Below are positions 18,520 through 33,790 of a stretch of DNA of 50,366 nt, piece after piece. Position 1 is the first letter of the stretch; the number at the start of each line of letters is the position of its first letter. A program made the position numbers and the translations under genes. Origin of the DNA: Methylobacter sp. BlB1 (GTDB lineage Bacteria > Pseudomonadota > Gammaproteobacteria > Methylococcales > Methylomonadaceae); NCBI RefSeq assembly GCF_015476545.1, contig NZ_JADMKV010000029.1, forward strand, positions 1-50,366, read 5' to 3'. Below the pieces are notes generated by a model, which saw only the letters and a program-made list of their open reading frames with translations, was not told the DNA's origin and did no database searches.

Positions 18520-19140
18520 ATGAGTAATGATCAGGAAGTGCCTGAATCTCAGGTTGAAACCGAGGCTAAAAATGAAGAGCCAGTTGGTGAAGTTGTCAGC
18601 GAAGAGCAGTTGTTGCAAGAGCCAACTCTTGAAGAACTGAATCAGCAATTGGCGCAGGCCGAGCAGAAAGCCCAGGAAAACTGGGATAAGGCAGTTCGTG
18701 CCCAAGCGGAGATGGAAAACCTGAAGAGAAGGACGCAGAAAGATCTGGAGAGCGCGCATAAATTTGCGTTGGAAGGGTTTGCCAAAGAGTTGCTGCCGGT
18801 ATTGGACAGTCTGACATTAGGATTACAGGCAGCGACTGGCGATAGCCCTGAAGTGGAGAAGTTTCGCGTTGGCAGCGAATTGACGATCAAACAATTCGAA
18901 TCGGTGTTCGCCAAATTTAACATTGAAACGATTGATCCGGTCGGCCAGCCTTTTAATCCCGAGCACCATCAAGCTATGGCCATGCAGGTCGTAGAGGGCG
19001 TCGAGCCTAATACCGTGGTCAATGTTTTTCAAAAAGGCTATTTACTGAACGGACGTTTGTTGCGCCCTGCCATGGTCGTGGTTGCCAAAGCCTCCGAAAA
19101 ACCGGCAGAAGATACACCAAGCAATAATAAACAGGCTTGA
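18520..19140 (+). CDS. grpE: Nucleotide exchange factor GrpE
   Basis: Releases ADP from DnaK. The 206-residue protein has an acidic flexible N-terminus, a long dimeric helix (about 35-95, with KAVRAQAEMENLKRR), and a C-terminal beta domain with GQPFNPEHHQAMAM and VFQKGYLLNGRLLRPAMVVV, both family signatures. TGAGGAGC sits 11-18 bases before the ATG. It lies 70 bases after hrcA and 68 before dnaK in the heat-shock operon. Confidence 0.96.
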   Translation: MSNDQEVPESQVETEAKNEEPVGEVVSEEQLLQEPTLEELNQQLAQAEQKAQENWDKAVRAQAEMENLKRRTQKDLESAHKFALEGFAKELLPVLDSLTLGLQAATGDSPEVEKFRVGSELTIKQFESVFAKFNIETIDPVGQPFNPEHHQAMAMQVVEGVEPNTVVNVFQKGYLLNGRLLRPAMVVVAKASEKPAEDTPSNNKQA

Positions 19141-19208
19141 AGAAGATAAAACAATCCCCATATTAAGAACAACTTTTAACATTTACATATTCAAGTCTGG
19201 AGACTTCA

Positions 19209-21134
19209 ATGGCTAAAATAATTGGAATTGACTTAGGAACTACAAACTCTTGCGTTGCGGTTTTAGAAAACGGCGTAGCGAGAGTGATCGAGAACAGCGA
19301 AGGCGCTCGCACGACACCGTCAATCATCGCTTTTACCAGTGATGACGAAGTATTGGTAGGTCAATCGGCTAAACGTCAGGCCGTAACCAATCCTAAAAAT
19401 ACGCTGTTTGCCATCAAGCGTCTGATCGGTCGCCGTTTCAAAGATGATGTCGTGCAAAAAGACATCAAAATGGTGCCTTATAAAATTGTCGAAGCTGAAA
19501 ACGGCGATGCCTGGGTTGAGGTGCACGGCAAGAAAATGGCGGCGCCTGAAGTTTCAGCACGTGTTTTGATGAAACTGAAAAAAGACGCCGAGGCTTATCT
19601 GGGCGAAGAAGTCACCGAAGCCGTTATCACGGTGCCTGCTTACTTTAACGATTCACAACGTCAGGCGACTAAAGATGCCGGCCGTATTGCCGGGCTGGAT
19701 GTAAAGCGTATCATCAACGAGCCGACTGCCTCGGCACTGGCTTTCGGTATGGACAAGCCTAAAGGCGATACCAAAATTGCCGTATATGACCTCGGTGGCG
19801 GTACATTCGATATTTCCATCATCGAAATTGCCGAGATAGAAGGCGAGCATCAGTTTGAGGTATTGTCGACTAACGGTGACACTTTCCTCGGCGGCGAAGA
19901 TTTCGACTTGAGAGTCATTGAATATCTGGCGTCAGAATTCAAGAAAGAAAGCGGCGTTGACCTGCATAATGATCCTTTGGCGCTACAACGTTTGAAAGAA
20001 GCGGCGGAAAAAGCCAAGATCGAGCTGTCTTCAGCCCAGCAAACCGATGTTAACCTGCCTTACATCACTGCTGATGCAACAGGTCCTAAACATTTAAACG
20101 TTAAACTGACCCGCGCAAAACTGGAATCGCTGGTTGAAGAGTTGATCAATCGCACGAAAGGTCCTTGCGAAATAGCGCTTAAAGACGCCGGCTTGTCTGC
20201 ATCTGAAATTGATGACGTGATCCTAGTGGGCGGTCAAACCCGTATGCCGAAAGTACAGGAAATGGTAAAAAACATTTTCGGTAAAGAGCCGCGCAAAGAC
20301 GTTAACCCGGATGAAGCGGTGGCCTTGGGGGCGGCGATTCAGGCCGGTGTTCTGGGGGGCGAAGTCAAAGACGTGCTGTTGCTGGACGTTATTCCGTTGT
20401 CTTTGGGTATCGAAACCATGGGCGGCGTCATGACCAAGCTGATCGAGAAAAACACCACGATTCCAACCAATGCTTCACAGGTTTTTTCTACGGCCGATGA
20501 CAACCAGACTGCGGTAACGGTTCATGTGTTGCAGGGTGAGCGTGAGATGGCATCTGCCAATAAATCATTGGGACGTTTTGATCTGTCTGACATTCCGCCT
20601 GCTCCACGCGGCATTCCGCAGATCGAGGTGGCATTCGATATCGATGCCAACGGCATTCTGAATGTATCGGCCAAAGATAAGGCAACCGGTAAAAAACAAT
20701 CTATTGTCATTAAAGCGTCCAGCGGTTTATCAGATGAAGAAGTTCAACGCATGATCAAAGATGCTGAGGCTCATGCTGATGAAGACCGCAAACTGGCGGA
20801 ACTGGTGGCGGCGCGCAATCATGCCGATGGTATGATCCATGCTACGGAGAAGTCGCTGAAAGAGCTGGGTGATCAGGTCGGTGCCGATGAAAGAAGCGCG
20901 ATCGAGAATGCGGTCAATGCGCTGAAAGACGCCGTTAAAGGCGATGACAAAGCTGAGATCGAAGCGAAAACCAATGCCTTGACAGAATTGTCTGGCAAAC
21001 TGGCTGAGCGCGTTTATGCTCAGAAAGCCGGCGCTGCAGGCGGCGAGTCTGCTGGCGCGGGCGCTTCTGAGCATGCCGCTGATGAAGGCGTTGTTGATGC
21101 CGAGTTTGAAGAAGTCAAGGACGACAAAAAGTAA
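19209..21134 (+). CDS. dnaK: Molecular chaperone DnaK (Hsp70)
   Basis: ATP-driven chaperone, 641 residues. Nucleotide-binding domain: [13 protein letters not shown] at the N-terminus, [11 protein letters not shown] near 195, and [11 protein letters not shown] near 340. The linker [15 protein letters not shown] leads into the beta-sandwich substrate domain and helical lid. The C-terminus ends [10 protein letters not shown], the acidic tail that binds partners. GGAGAC sits 6 bases before the ATG. It works with GrpE upstream and DnaJ downstream, all under the CIRCE-controlled promoter. Confidence 0.98.
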   Translation: MAKIIGIDLGTTNSCVAVLENGVARVIENSEGARTTPSIIAFTSDDEVLVGQSAKRQAVTNPKNTLFAIKRLIGRRFKDDVVQKDIKMVPYKIVEAENGDAWVEVHGKKMAAPEVSARVLMKLKKDAEAYLGEEVTEAVITVPAYFNDSQRQATKDAGRIAGLDVKRIINEPTASALAFGMDKPKGDTKIAVYDLGGGTFDISIIEIAEIEGEHQFEVLSTNGDTFLGGEDFDLRVIEYLASEFKKESGVDLHNDPLALQRLKEAAEKAKIELSSAQQTDVNLPYITADATGPKHLNVKLTRAKLESLVEELINRTKGPCEIALKDAGLSASEIDDVILVGGQTRMPKVQEMVKNIFGKEPRKDVNPDEAVALGAAIQAGVLGGEVKDVLLLDVIPLSLGIETMGGVMTKLIEKNTTIPTNASQVFSTADDNQTAVTVHVLQGEREMASANKSLGRFDLSDIPPAPRGIPQIEVAFDIDANGILNVSAKDKATGKKQSIVIKASSGLSDEEVQRMIKDAEAHADEDRKLAELVAARNHADGMIHATEKSLKELGDQVGADERSAIENAVNALKDAVKGDDKAEIEAKTNALTELSGKLAERVYAQKAGAAGGESAGAGASEHAADEGVVDAEFEEVKDDKK

Positions 21135-21151
21135 TTAAAACATAGTTCATG

Positions 21152-21171
21152 CCGCGCCTTTAACGGCGCGG
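21152..21171 (+). terminator. GC-rich hairpin between dnaK and dnaJ
   Basis: CCGCGCC (21152-21158) and GGCGCGG (21165-21171) form a perfect 7-bp stem with a 6-base loop. Only a weak T-tract follows (TTCCTGA), so it is more likely a partial terminator or mRNA-stability element that keeps dnaK message above dnaJ. Confidence 0.5.
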
Positions 21172-21261
21172 TTCCTGATAACTTTATGGCAATGCTTGCA
21201 CTCCTGAGTAAGTCCTCGGGAATGGATTTAAGCGAAGCAAGACGAAACTAACGATTGGAAC

Positions 21262-23228
<1,967 letters not shown>

Positions 23229-23259
23229 CTCGTAAAATAAGCAGAATTTTGTTTTTTAT

Positions 23260-23291
23260 AACGGGGTGAGTCCTTACGGGTTCATCCCGTT
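23260..23291 (+). terminator. Leader hairpin upstream of carA
   Basis: AACGGGGTGA (23260-23269) pairs with TCATCCCGTT (23282-23291) through 10 bp with one G-U pair and a 12-base loop, followed by TTT. It lies between the candidate promoter and the carA start, so it may be an attenuator of carAB or the terminator of the dnaJ-dapB message. Confidence 0.5.
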
Positions 23292-23313
23292 TTGCACATT
23301 TGAGGTGACGTGT

Positions 23314-24444
23314 TTGAGTAAGCCTGCGTTGTTAGTGTTGGAAGACGGAACAGTATTCAATGGCGTATCCATAGGCGCCGATGGTTGTTCCGTGGGAGAA
23401 GTCGTATTTAATACCTCTATGACCGGATATCAGGAAATCCTCAGTGATCCGTCTTATGCCCGGCAAATTGTTACATTAACATACCCGCATGTCGGTAATG
23501 TCGGCACAACGGACGAAGATGACGAGGCTACCGGCGTTTTTGCCAGCGGGTTAGTCATCAGAGATCTGCCATTGCTGGCCAGTAACTGGCGCTGTGAAAA
23601 AACTCTGCAGCAATATCTGATCGACAATAACGTCGTCGCTATCGCCGATGTCGATACGCGCAAATTAACGCGCCTGTTGCGTGATAAAGGCGCGCAACGC
23701 GGCTGCATTATGGCCGGGGAATCAGTGGATGTAGAGGAAGCTAGAGCGGCAATCGATACTTTCCCGGGACTGCAAGGCATGGACTTGGCGAAAGACGTTA
23801 CCGTCGCCGAGCCTTATGAGTGGATTGAAAATGTCTGGCATCTGCGAGACGGCCACACTAAAGCTGAAAACCTGACCCGGCATGTTGTCGCTTATGACTT
23901 CGGTGTTAAGCGCAATATCCTGAGATTATTGGCAAATCGGGGCTGCCGCATTACAGTCGTGTCTGCAACCACGCCCGCGGAAACCGTGCTGGCGATGAAT
24001 CCCGATGGCGTATTTTTATCCAACGGCCCTGGCGATCCGGAGCCATGCACTTACGCCATAGAAGCGATCAAAGTATTTTTAGCCAGGAAAATCCCGGTAT
24101 TCGGCATTTGCCTCGGGCATCAGTTATTGGCTTTAGCCAGCGGGGCTAAAACCGAAAAAATGAAATTCGGCCATCACGGCGGCAACCACCCTGTACAGGA
24201 AAAATCTACAGGCCGCGTGATGATCAGCAGCCAGAATCATGGCTTCGCGGTTAATGAAGCATCGCTTCCCGCTAACTTGATCGCAACCTATCATTCTTTA
24301 TTTGACGGCAGTTTGCAGGGCATCAAGCGGACCGATTGCCCCGCCATGAGCTTTCAGGGACATCCTGAAGCAAGTCCAGGTCCTCATGATGTGCAATCAT
24401 TGTTTGATGATTTCATCAAGATGATGGATCAGGTCAGCAAGTAA
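23314..24444 (+). CDS. carA: Carbamoyl phosphate synthase small (glutaminase) chain
   Basis: Hydrolyses glutamine and passes ammonia to CarB for carbamoyl phosphate synthesis (arginine and pyrimidines). I chose TTG at 23314 (reading [13 protein letters not shown]), with GAGGTG 6 bases upstream; a GTG at 23266 is in frame but lies inside the leader hairpin. This gives 376 residues, the usual length. The N-terminal domain has [11 protein letters not shown], and the C-terminal class I amidotransferase domain has the nucleophile Cys in [13 protein letters not shown] and the His-Glu pair in [13 protein letters not shown]. carB follows after 36 bases. Confidence 0.96.
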   Translation: MSKPALLVLEDGTVFNGVSIGADGCSVGEVVFNTSMTGYQEILSDPSYARQIVTLTYPHVGNVGTTDEDDEATGVFASGLVIRDLPLLASNWRCEKTLQQYLIDNNVVAIADVDTRKLTRLLRDKGAQRGCIMAGESVDVEEARAAIDTFPGLQGMDLAKDVTVAEPYEWIENVWHLRDGHTKAENLTRHVVAYDFGVKRNILRLLANRGCRITVVSATTPAETVLAMNPDGVFLSNGPGDPEPCTYAIEAIKVFLARKIPVFGICLGHQLLALASGAKTEKMKFGHHGGNHPVQEKSTGRVMISSQNHGFAVNEASLPANLIATYHSLFDGSLQGIKRTDCPAMSFQGHPEASPGPHDVQSLFDDFIKMMDQVSK

Positions 24445-24480
24445 CAAGCCAGTCAATAATCAGCAAAGCAAAACAACGAA

Positions 24481-27699
<3,219 letters not shown>

Positions 27700-27780
27700 T
27701 TAATGATCGATCTGCCTTAGGCAGGTTTTGAATTCCCAGGTTAAGGGATGGATGAATAATATTTTTGGAGTTGTAACAGA

Positions 27781-28257
27781 ATGAATAAAGTACCGCTTAC
27801 CGTGAAGGGTGCAGAAAAATTGCGTGAGGAATTGGACGAATTGAAATCAGTAGTTCGTCCGCGCATTATTGCGTCTATAGCCTCTGCGCGTGAGCACGGC
27901 GATTTAAAGGAAAATGCGGAATATCATGCTGCGCGTGAGCAACAAAGTTTCGCAGAAGGACGTATTGCCGAAATTGAGGCTAAATTATCCAATGCCCAAA
28001 TTATTGATGTCACTAAACTGGATGCGAATGGAAAGGTGGTTTTCGGTGCGACAGTTGAAATAGAAGATATAGAATCGGAAAAGAAAGTGACGTATCAAAT
28101 TGTCGGTGAAGATGAAGCCAACATTAAGGATGGTCGCATCTCAATCGGATCGCCTATCGCGCGGGCGCTAATTGGTAAAGAAGCTGGAGATATTGTTACG
28201 GTTAAGGCGCCGGGCGGCAATGTCGAATACGAAATCCTTTCGGTCAAGTATATTTAA
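27781..28257 (+). CDS. greA: Transcription elongation factor GreA
   Basis: Binds the RNA polymerase secondary channel and stimulates cleavage of backtracked RNA. The 158-residue protein has the N-terminal coiled coil with the acidic tip ([18 protein letters not shown], residues 39-56) and the C-terminal FKBP-like domain ending in [16 protein letters not shown] lies 12 bases before the ATG. Typical neighbour of carAB. A strong bidirectional hairpin follows. Confidence 0.97.
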   Translation: MNKVPLTVKGAEKLREELDELKSVVRPRIIASIASAREHGDLKENAEYHAAREQQSFAEGRIAEIEAKLSNAQIIDVTKLDANGKVVFGATVEIEDIESEKKVTYQIVGEDEANIKDGRISIGSPIARALIGKEAGDIVTVKAPGGNVEYEILSVKYI

Positions 28258-28265
28258 TTGAGCCT

Positions 28266-28310
28266 CAAGGCTAAAAATATAAGCCATGGCGCTTCCTATT
28301 TTTAGCCTTG
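28266..28310. terminator. Bidirectional terminator between greA and yhbY
   Basis: CAAGGCTAAAAATA (28266-28279) pairs perfectly with TATTTTTAGCCTTG (28297-28310) over 14 bp, loop 17 bases. The A/T-rich inner arms and the convergent flanking genes support use in both directions. Confidence 0.75.
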
Positions 28311-28317
28311 GTTTGAG

Positions 28318-28584
28318 TTATTTGTCGGGGTTTACTCTGTAAATGACAGCAATCTGGCCAATAGTTTGAATGAGCGCCGCTCCTGTATCCATGCAGATTT
28401 TATCGCTAATTTGCTTGCGATCTTCCCGTTCGGCACGTATTCTTACCTTTATAAGCTCGTGGCTGTCGAGCGCTAGCTCTATTTCTGCCATCACTGCTGC
28501 CGTCAGCCCGGATTGGCCGATCATGATTACGGGTTTTAAGCTATGAGCCTGCGCTCGGAGTTTTTTCTTATCTGCAGAATTCAC
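28318..28584 (-). CDS. yhbY: YhbY/CRM-domain RNA-binding protein
   Basis: Small (88 residues) RNA-binding protein associated with pre-50S ribosome assembly. The single CRM domain carries the family loop GQSGLT (GxxG motif) and HELIKVRI. It is divergent from rlmE, the usual gammaproteobacterial arrangement in which yhbY faces away from rlmE-ftsH. Confidence 0.93.
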   Translation of the reverse strand: MNSADKKKLRAQAHSLKPVIMIGQSGLTAAVMAEIELALDSHELIKVRIRAEREDRKQISDKICMDTGAALIQTIGQIAVIYRVNPDK

Positions 28585-28630
28585 TCTTTATTCCTAAATC
28601 AAAAACTTAATTTTACACTAAAAATTGGCA

Positions 28631-29248
28631 ATGGGACGAAGTAAAAGTAGCAACCGCTGGATGCAGGAACATTTCAGTGACGAATATGTCAAAATGGCTC
28701 AAGTGAAGGGCTATAGATCGCGCGCGGTTTTTAAACTGAATGAGATTCAGGATAAGGATCAAATTATTAAGCCAGGGATGAATATTATCGATTTAGGCGC
28801 GGCCCCGGGCGGATGGTCGCAGTTTGCACGAGAGATCATCGGTAAAAAGAATAAGATTATTGCATTGGATATTTTGCCGATGGAGCCGATTGAAGGTGTT
28901 GACTTTATACAGGGAGATTTCCGCGAACAAGCTGTTCTGGATGAGTTATATGCCGTTCTCGATGGAGCAGAGGTTAATTTGGTGATGTCGGATATGGCGC
29001 CGAATATGAGCGGCAACAAAGCTGTAGACCAGCCGCGCTCCATTTACTTGGGAGAACTGGCTTTGGAAACGGCCAAGGCGGTGCTGGCAAAAGGCGGTAC
29101 TTTTCTGGTTAAGCTGTTCCATGGCGAAGGCTTTGAGCAGTTTTATCAAGAAGTGCAGAAATCTTTTTCAAGGGTAGTCATTAGAAAACCAAAAGCTTCA
29201 AGACCAAGAAGTAATGAAGTATATATTTTGGCCAAAGGGTTTAAATAA
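28631..29248 (+). CDS. rlmE: 23S rRNA 2'-O-ribose U2552 methyltransferase
   Basis: Also called FtsJ/RrmJ; methylates U2552 in the A-loop of the 50S subunit late in assembly. The 205-residue protein has SAM motif [12 protein letters not shown] and the conserved catalytic K-D-K-E set, seen as Lys in YRSRAVFKL, Asp in [11 protein letters not shown], Lys in [11 protein letters not shown], and Glu in [13 protein letters not shown] 28631 is chosen; a TTG at 28625 adds two residues and neither has a good ribosome site. It is followed by ftsH with its own promoter. Confidence 0.95.
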   Translation: MGRSKSSNRWMQEHFSDEYVKMAQVKGYRSRAVFKLNEIQDKDQIIKPGMNIIDLGAAPGGWSQFAREIIGKKNKIIALDILPMEPIEGVDFIQGDFREQAVLDELYAVLDGAEVNLVMSDMAPNMSGNKAVDQPRSIYLGELALETAKAVLAKGGTFLVKLFHGEGFEQFYQEVQKSFSRVVIRKPKASRPRSNEVYILAKGFK

Positions 29249-29341
29249 TCATTTATAGCCCTTAGTATTTAGATAATAAGGAGATTACTAGGTGTGGTGG
29301 AAATTTTATTTTCATAGCTGGTGAATTCCAGATAAATAGGC

Positions 29342-29370
29342 ACTGTCAAAAAGATTATTCCTGATATAAT
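29342..29370 (+). promoter_or_regulatory. Candidate ftsH promoter with extended -10
   Basis: TGATATAAT at 29362-29370 is an extended -10 (TG, one base, TATAAT). The region 17 bases upstream (ACTGTC) is a poor -35, as often seen with extended -10 promoters. No clear sigma32 consensus was seen. Confidence 0.5.
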
Positions 29371-29417
29371 TAGTCAGTTTTTTAAACCGTGAGCCGTTCG
29401 GCCCTAGGGTGTGCAAA

Positions 29418-31334
29418 TTGAACGATATGATTAAAAATATAATCCTGTGGGGCGTCATTATTGTTGTATTGATGTCCATCTTTAATAATTTTGGTCCGCA
29501 GAGCGACCGGGGCGATTCATCGCTATCATATTCGCAGTTCATTGAGTCGGTAAAATCGGGCCAGGTTCAGCAAGTTATGATTGACGATAACGTTATCAAA
29601 GGCAAAATGCAGGGAGGTGAGAGGTTTAAAACCTATGCACCGGAAGACCCGCATTTAGTTGATGACTTGTTGGCAAACGGCGTCGAAATCAAAGCTATAC
29701 CACCCGAACAGCCTTCAATGCTCATGCAGTTGCTGGTGTCCTTTGGGCCGATGCTGTTGCTTATTGCTGTTTGGGTATTTTTCATGCGGCAAATGCAGGG
29801 CGGCGCTGGCGGTGGCCGCGGTGCAATGACTTTTGGAAAGAGCAAAGCCCGCATGCTTGAAGAAGATCAGATTAAAGTGACCTTTGCCGATGTGGCCGGC
29901 TGCGATGAAGCCAAGGAAGAGGTTGTCGAGATGGTCGACTTCCTGAGAGATCCTGCCAAATATCAGAAATTAGGCGGCAAAATTCCTCGCGGCGCACTGA
30001 TGATTGGTCCTCCCGGTACAGGTAAAACATTACTTGCCAGAGCCATTGCCGGCGAAGCTAAAGTTCCGTTTTTCACTATTTCCGGCTCGGACTTTGTGGA
30101 AATGTTCGTGGGTGTAGGTGCATCGCGCGTACGCGATATGTTTGATCAAGCTAAAAAGCACGCACCTTGCATTATCTTCATTGATGAGATCGATGCGGTT
30201 GGTCGTCAACGGGGCGCCGGCCTGGGCGGCGGAAATGATGAGCGCGAGCAAACATTGAACCAATTGCTCGTGGAAATGGATGGTTTTGAGGGTAATGAAG
30301 GCATTATCGTAATTGCAGCAACAAACCGTCCCGACGTATTGGATCAGGCTTTGTTGCGTCCGGGCAGGTTTGATCGTCAAATAACGGTGGGTCTGCCTGA
30401 TGTAAGAGGCCGTGAACAGATTCTTAATGTACATCTAAAGAAAGTGCCTACGGCTGATGATGTTGAAGTTAAATATATAGCCCAGGGTACGCCAGGTTTT
30501 TCAGGCGCCGATTTGGCCAACCTGGTTAATGAGGCGGCTTTGTTTGCAGCCAGATCGAATAAACGCCTGGTGAATATGGCGGATCTGGAAAAAGCCAAGG
30601 ATAAGTTGATCATGGGTGCTGAAAGACGCTCCATGGTTATGGGCGAGAAGGAAAAAAAGATGACGGCCTATCACGAGGCTGGCCATGCTATCGTCGGAAG
30701 GCTTGTTCCTGAGCATGACCCTGTTTACAAAGTCAGTATCATGCCGCGGGGACGTGCGTTGGGTGTTACCATGTTCTTGCCGGAAAGGGATCAATACAGC
30801 GCCAGCAAACAAAAATTGGATAGCATGATCTCCAGTTTATATGGCGGTCGTATTGCCGAAGAAATGATCTTTGGTTGGGAGCAGGTTAGCACCGGTGCCT
30901 CCAATGATATCGAGAGAGCCACTGAGTTAGCCAGAAACATGGTGACTAAATGGGGATTATCTCAACGTTTAGGGCCGTTGGCATACAGTGAAGAGGAAGG
31001 TGAAGTTTTTCTGGGACGCTCGGTAACGCAGCATAAGACAGTTGCGGAAGAAACTTCTCATACGATTGATGAAGAGATTCGTTCTTTCATTGATCGGAAC
31101 TATGAGCGTGCGGAGAAAATTCTTAAGGAAAATATTGACATTCTGCATGCCATGGCGGAAGCGTTAATGAAGTATGAGACTATCGATAAATATCAGATTG
31201 ACGATTTGATGGCCCGTAAACCGGTCAGAGAGCCTCAAGGTTGGGATGACACGCCTCCTCATGCTGATGTTAAGGCAGATGATTCCAAAGGAGCGACGGA
31301 GAAGCCGATTGGCGGCACAGCCGAGCAGATCTAG
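29418..31334 (+). CDS. ftsH: ATP-dependent zinc metalloprotease FtsH
   Basis: Membrane-anchored AAA+ protease that degrades damaged membrane proteins and regulators. I chose TTG at 29418 ([12 protein letters not shown]), because AGGGTG lies 6 bases upstream; this gives 638 residues. There are two membrane segments (about 4-22 and 97-117) around a small periplasmic domain. The AAA domain has Walker A GPPGTGKT (about 197), Walker B IIFIDEID, and the second region of homology. The zinc protease site is HEAGH (about 419). A perfect terminator follows, and folP, its usual neighbour, is absent. Confidence 0.97.
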   Translation: MNDMIKNIILWGVIIVVLMSIFNNFGPQSDRGDSSLSYSQFIESVKSGQVQQVMIDDNVIKGKMQGGERFKTYAPEDPHLVDDLLANGVEIKAIPPEQPSMLMQLLVSFGPMLLLIAVWVFFMRQMQGGAGGGRGAMTFGKSKARMLEEDQIKVTFADVAGCDEAKEEVVEMVDFLRDPAKYQKLGGKIPRGALMIGPPGTGKTLLARAIAGEAKVPFFTISGSDFVEMFVGVGASRVRDMFDQAKKHAPCIIFIDEIDAVGRQRGAGLGGGNDEREQTLNQLLVEMDGFEGNEGIIVIAATNRPDVLDQALLRPGRFDRQITVGLPDVRGREQILNVHLKKVPTADDVEVKYIAQGTPGFSGADLANLVNEAALFAARSNKRLVNMADLEKAKDKLIMGAERRSMVMGEKEKKMTAYHEAGHAIVGRLVPEHDPVYKVSIMPRGRALGVTMFLPERDQYSASKQKLDSMISSLYGGRIAEEMIFGWEQVSTGASNDIERATELARNMVTKWGLSQRLGPLAYSEEEGEVFLGRSVTQHKTVAEETSHTIDEEIRSFIDRNYERAEKILKENIDILHAMAEALMKYETIDKYQIDDLMARKPVREPQGWDDTPPHADVKADDSKGATEKPIGGTAEQI

Positions 31335-31349
31335 CAATTCTCTAGCTTG

Positions 31350-31383
31350 AAAAAAAGGAGAGATTGATATCTCTCCTTTTTTT
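31350..31383 (+). terminator. Rho-independent terminator after ftsH
   Basis: AAAAAAAGGAGAGAT (31350-31364) pairs perfectly with ATCTCTCCTTTTTTT (31369-31383) with a 4-base loop, 15 bases after the ftsH stop; the stem ends in seven T. Confidence 0.95.
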
Positions 31384-31510
31384 ATGCGTAATTTTTGGCA
31401 AGGAATGCGATAAAGTGAACTGAATTCGAGAATAATGCATGTTTTTATCGCATAATAATCTATGAAAGCATTAATGCTTCCATATTTTTCAGGTAGAGGT
31501 TTGTAGGATT

Positions 31511-32851
31511 ATGACAAAAAAATATTTTGGGACTGATGGTATCAGAGGCAGAGTAGGGGATGCCCCCATCACGGCAGATTTTTTGCTGAAGCTGGGTTGG
31601 GCTACCGGACGTGTTTTTGCAGAGGAAGGGCACGGCTTTGTTTTGGTTGGAAAGGATACTCGTATTTCAGGCTACATGTTTGAATCCGCGTTGGAAGCGG
31701 GCTTGACTGCGGCAGGTGTCGATACTCGGCTATTGGGCCCTATGCCTACGCCGGGTATAGCCTACTTAACTCGTACATTGAGAGCGAGTGCAGGCATTGT
31801 TATTAGTGCTTCTCACAATCCCTATTACGATAATGGCGTAAAGTTTTTCTCGGTGCAAGGCACAAAATTGCCTGATGAAATAGAGAAAAAAATAGAACAT
31901 TACATTGACTCGTCGATGACTACGGTAGAGTCCTCAAAATTAGGCAAAGCAAAACGATTGGTCGATGCGGCCGGCCGTTATATTGAGTTTTGCAAGGCAA
32001 GTGTTCCTTCTGGGCTTGATTTTAAAGGATTGCGGATTGTAATCGACTGCGCTCATGGGGCAACTTATCATATAGCGCCTCATGTGTTTAGCGAGGTAGG
32101 CGCAGAAGTTGTCACGATTGGCGCAGAGCCGGATGGGCTTAATATTAATGATGAATGCGGATCGACCAGGCCGGAGAAGTTAGCTGAGACTGTTCTGGAG
32201 TACAGAGCAGATTTAGGCATCGCATTTGATGGCGATGGTGACCGTGTAATAATGGTGGATCATAAAGGTGAAATCGTTGACGGTGATGAACTCATTTATA
32301 TTATCGCTAAATCAAGACTGAAGTCAGGCCAATTGTCCGGTCCTGTAGTCGGTACATTAATGACAAATCTGGGCATGGAGCACGGTTTGAAAAAACTGGG
32401 CATAGATCTGATGAGGGCGAAAGTAGGCGACCGGTACGTCATGGAAATGTTGACAATCAATAATGGCATATTAGGCGGGGAAAATTCTGGTCATATTATT
32501 TGCCTGGATAGAACGACAACAGGGGATGGTATCATTGCGGCGCTACAAGTTATGGCGGAGATGCAAAGCAGCGGGAAAAATTTGTACGAATTGAAATCCG
32601 GAATGCAAAAATATCCCCAAGTTCTAGTGAATGTCAAAACAAGCAAAAAAGTAGATCCGGATAAGGATGAGTCCATACAAAAAGCAGTGAAGTCCATTGA
32701 GAAGAAACTGGGCGATACCGGTCGAGTGTTGTTAAGAGCTTCAGGGACAGAACCCCTGATTCGTGTAATGGTAGAAGGACAAAGCGAAGGCTTGGTAAAA
32801 GAGTATGCAAATTACTTGGCCGGTGATGTCAAGAAGGCAATAGGAGCTTGA
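31511..32851 (+). CDS. glmM: Phosphoglucosamine mutase
   Basis: Interconverts glucosamine 6- and 1-phosphate on the way to UDP-GlcNAc for peptidoglycan and LPS. The 446 residues contain [10 protein letters not shown] at the N-terminus, the phosphoserine Ser101 in [15 protein letters not shown], the metal loop [12 protein letters not shown], the sugar-binding GGENSGHI, and the phosphate loop [12 protein letters not shown]. It usually follows folP in this block; here it follows ftsH directly after 176 bases that hold only the terminator and a leader. Confidence 0.97.
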   Translation: MTKKYFGTDGIRGRVGDAPITADFLLKLGWATGRVFAEEGHGFVLVGKDTRISGYMFESALEAGLTAAGVDTRLLGPMPTPGIAYLTRTLRASAGIVISASHNPYYDNGVKFFSVQGTKLPDEIEKKIEHYIDSSMTTVESSKLGKAKRLVDAAGRYIEFCKASVPSGLDFKGLRIVIDCAHGATYHIAPHVFSEVGAEVVTIGAEPDGLNINDECGSTRPEKLAETVLEYRADLGIAFDGDGDRVIMVDHKGEIVDGDELIYIIAKSRLKSGQLSGPVVGTLMTNLGMEHGLKKLGIDLMRAKVGDRYVMEMLTINNGILGGENSGHIICLDRTTTGDGIIAALQVMAEMQSSGKNLYELKSGMQKYPQVLVNVKTSKKVDPDKDESIQKAVKSIEKKLGDTGRVLLRASGTEPLIRVMVEGQSEGLVKEYANYLAGDVKKAIGA

Positions 32852-33170
32852 ACTATAAGTAATTAGCATATATTATACGTCGTTTATTTCCTGCTTGAGC
32901 GTAGAAATGCTCCAGTCTCTGGTTGTGAGAATTTTAAGAAACAGCAACGGATGAGCGGACTCAATCCCTAAGATCAACAGTTATAACTGGAAAGATAAGG
33001 ACATTACCGATGCGAAATGCAATTATAAGTATGTTGAGGTAGTGTTAAGCCGGATAGGGAAAAGACTTGCTTGTCATGAGAATATTGATAGCAGCTTAAT
33101 AGGTGAGGCTTCGCAGGATGCGGGTCCTTTTACAGATTTATCATTCGACTTAGAGTAGTTTAGACTTTTT
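32852..33170. other. Gap between glmM and secG where tpiA would be expected
   Basis: No intact gene is seen in these 319 bases. In Pseudomonas this is the position of tpiA. A 68-codon open frame at 32955-33158 (separate entry) resembles the end of TpiA. The secG leader should also lie here, but I saw no strong ribosome site directly before its ATG. Confidence 0.5.
32955..33158 (+). pseudogene. Possible remnant of triosephosphate isomerase (tpiA)
   Basis: A 68-codon frame bounded by stops and without a good start. Its end reads ENIDSSLIGEASQDAGPF, which fits the C-terminal signature of TpiA (IDGxLVGGASLxAxxF) at most key positions, and an NWK appears near the beginning as in the TpiA N-terminus. 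TpiA is about 250 residues, so most of the gene would be gone. The position between glmM and secG is exactly where tpiA lies in Pseudomonas. Similarity is short, so this is a suggestion supported mainly by position. Confidence 0.4.
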
Positions 33171-33599
33171 ATGTATCAGGTAATCATTGTTGTTCATGTG
33201 TTGTTGGGTATAGGCGTTGTTGGATTAGTTCTAATGCAGCAAGGAAAAGGCGCAGATGCGGGCGCGGCTTTTGGTTCCGGCTCTTCAGGTTCCGTTTTTG
33301 GTGCTCAGGGCGCTGCTTCATTCTTGTCTCGGGCAACAGCAATTTTGGCAACTTTGTTTTTTACGACCAGCTTAGGGCTCGCTGTATTAAGTGGTCAACA
33401 GGGCAAAACTACTGATCTGATGAGTACTCCTGAAGTAGAGGATACTTCCGGTATTCCTAAAGTGGATGGAGCCACAGATATGAAGAGTGTTCCCGTTATA
33501 CCTGAGGCCGGATCAGAAAAAGCGCCAGTGGCACCAGCGCCAGCGGCAACGCCTGCTGAAAAGCCAGTTGATCAAACTAAAGATAAAGTGGAAAAATAA
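33171..33599 (+). CDS. secG: Protein translocase subunit SecG
   Basis: Small subunit of the SecYEG channel. The 142-residue protein has two membrane helices (about 3-22 and 55-74) joined by the conserved loop MQQGKGADAGAAFG with SGSVFGAQGA. A Pro/Ala/Lys-rich tail from residue 85 on makes it longer than enteric SecG (about 110). It is followed 40 bases later by tRNA-Leu, the same order as secG-leuU in E. coli. Confidence 0.94.
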   Translation: MYQVIIVVHVLLGIGVVGLVLMQQGKGADAGAAFGSGSSGSVFGAQGAASFLSRATAILATLFFTTSLGLAVLSGQQGKTTDLMSTPEVEDTSGIPKVDGATDMKSVPVIPEAGSEKAPVAPAPAATPAEKPVDQTKDKVEK

Positions 33600-33639
33600 T
33601 TCAAAACAGTGTTTAATATGGCATTCTGATGATTTCTTA

Positions 33640-33724
33640 GCCGATGTGGTGAAATTGGTAGACACGCCATCTTGAGGGGGTGGTGACGCAAGTCGTGTCG
33701 GTTCAAATCCGACCATCGGCACCA
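33640..33724 (+). tRNA. tRNA-Leu, anticodon GAG
   Basis: An 85-base tRNA gene with encoded CCA. The acceptor arms GCCGATG (33640-33646) and CATCGGC (33714-33720) pair; the anticodon loop TTGAGGG between CCATC and GGTGG gives GAG, reading CUC/CUU leucine codons. A long variable arm and the GGTTCAAATCC T-loop confirm class II tRNA-Leu. Its placement after secG mirrors leuU of E. coli. Confidence 0.97.
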
Positions 33725-33755
33725 ATCATGGGTTCAACGAGACCCACCAAAGTTC

Positions 33756-33790
33756 AAAAACCCGCAAGTTATCTGGCTTAGCGGGTTTTT
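33756..33790 (+). terminator. Terminator after tRNA-Leu
   Basis: AAAAACCCGC (33756-33765) pairs with GCGGGTTTTT (33781-33790), 15-base loop with further partial pairing, followed by T-rich sequence, 31 bases past the tRNA. Confidence 0.85.
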
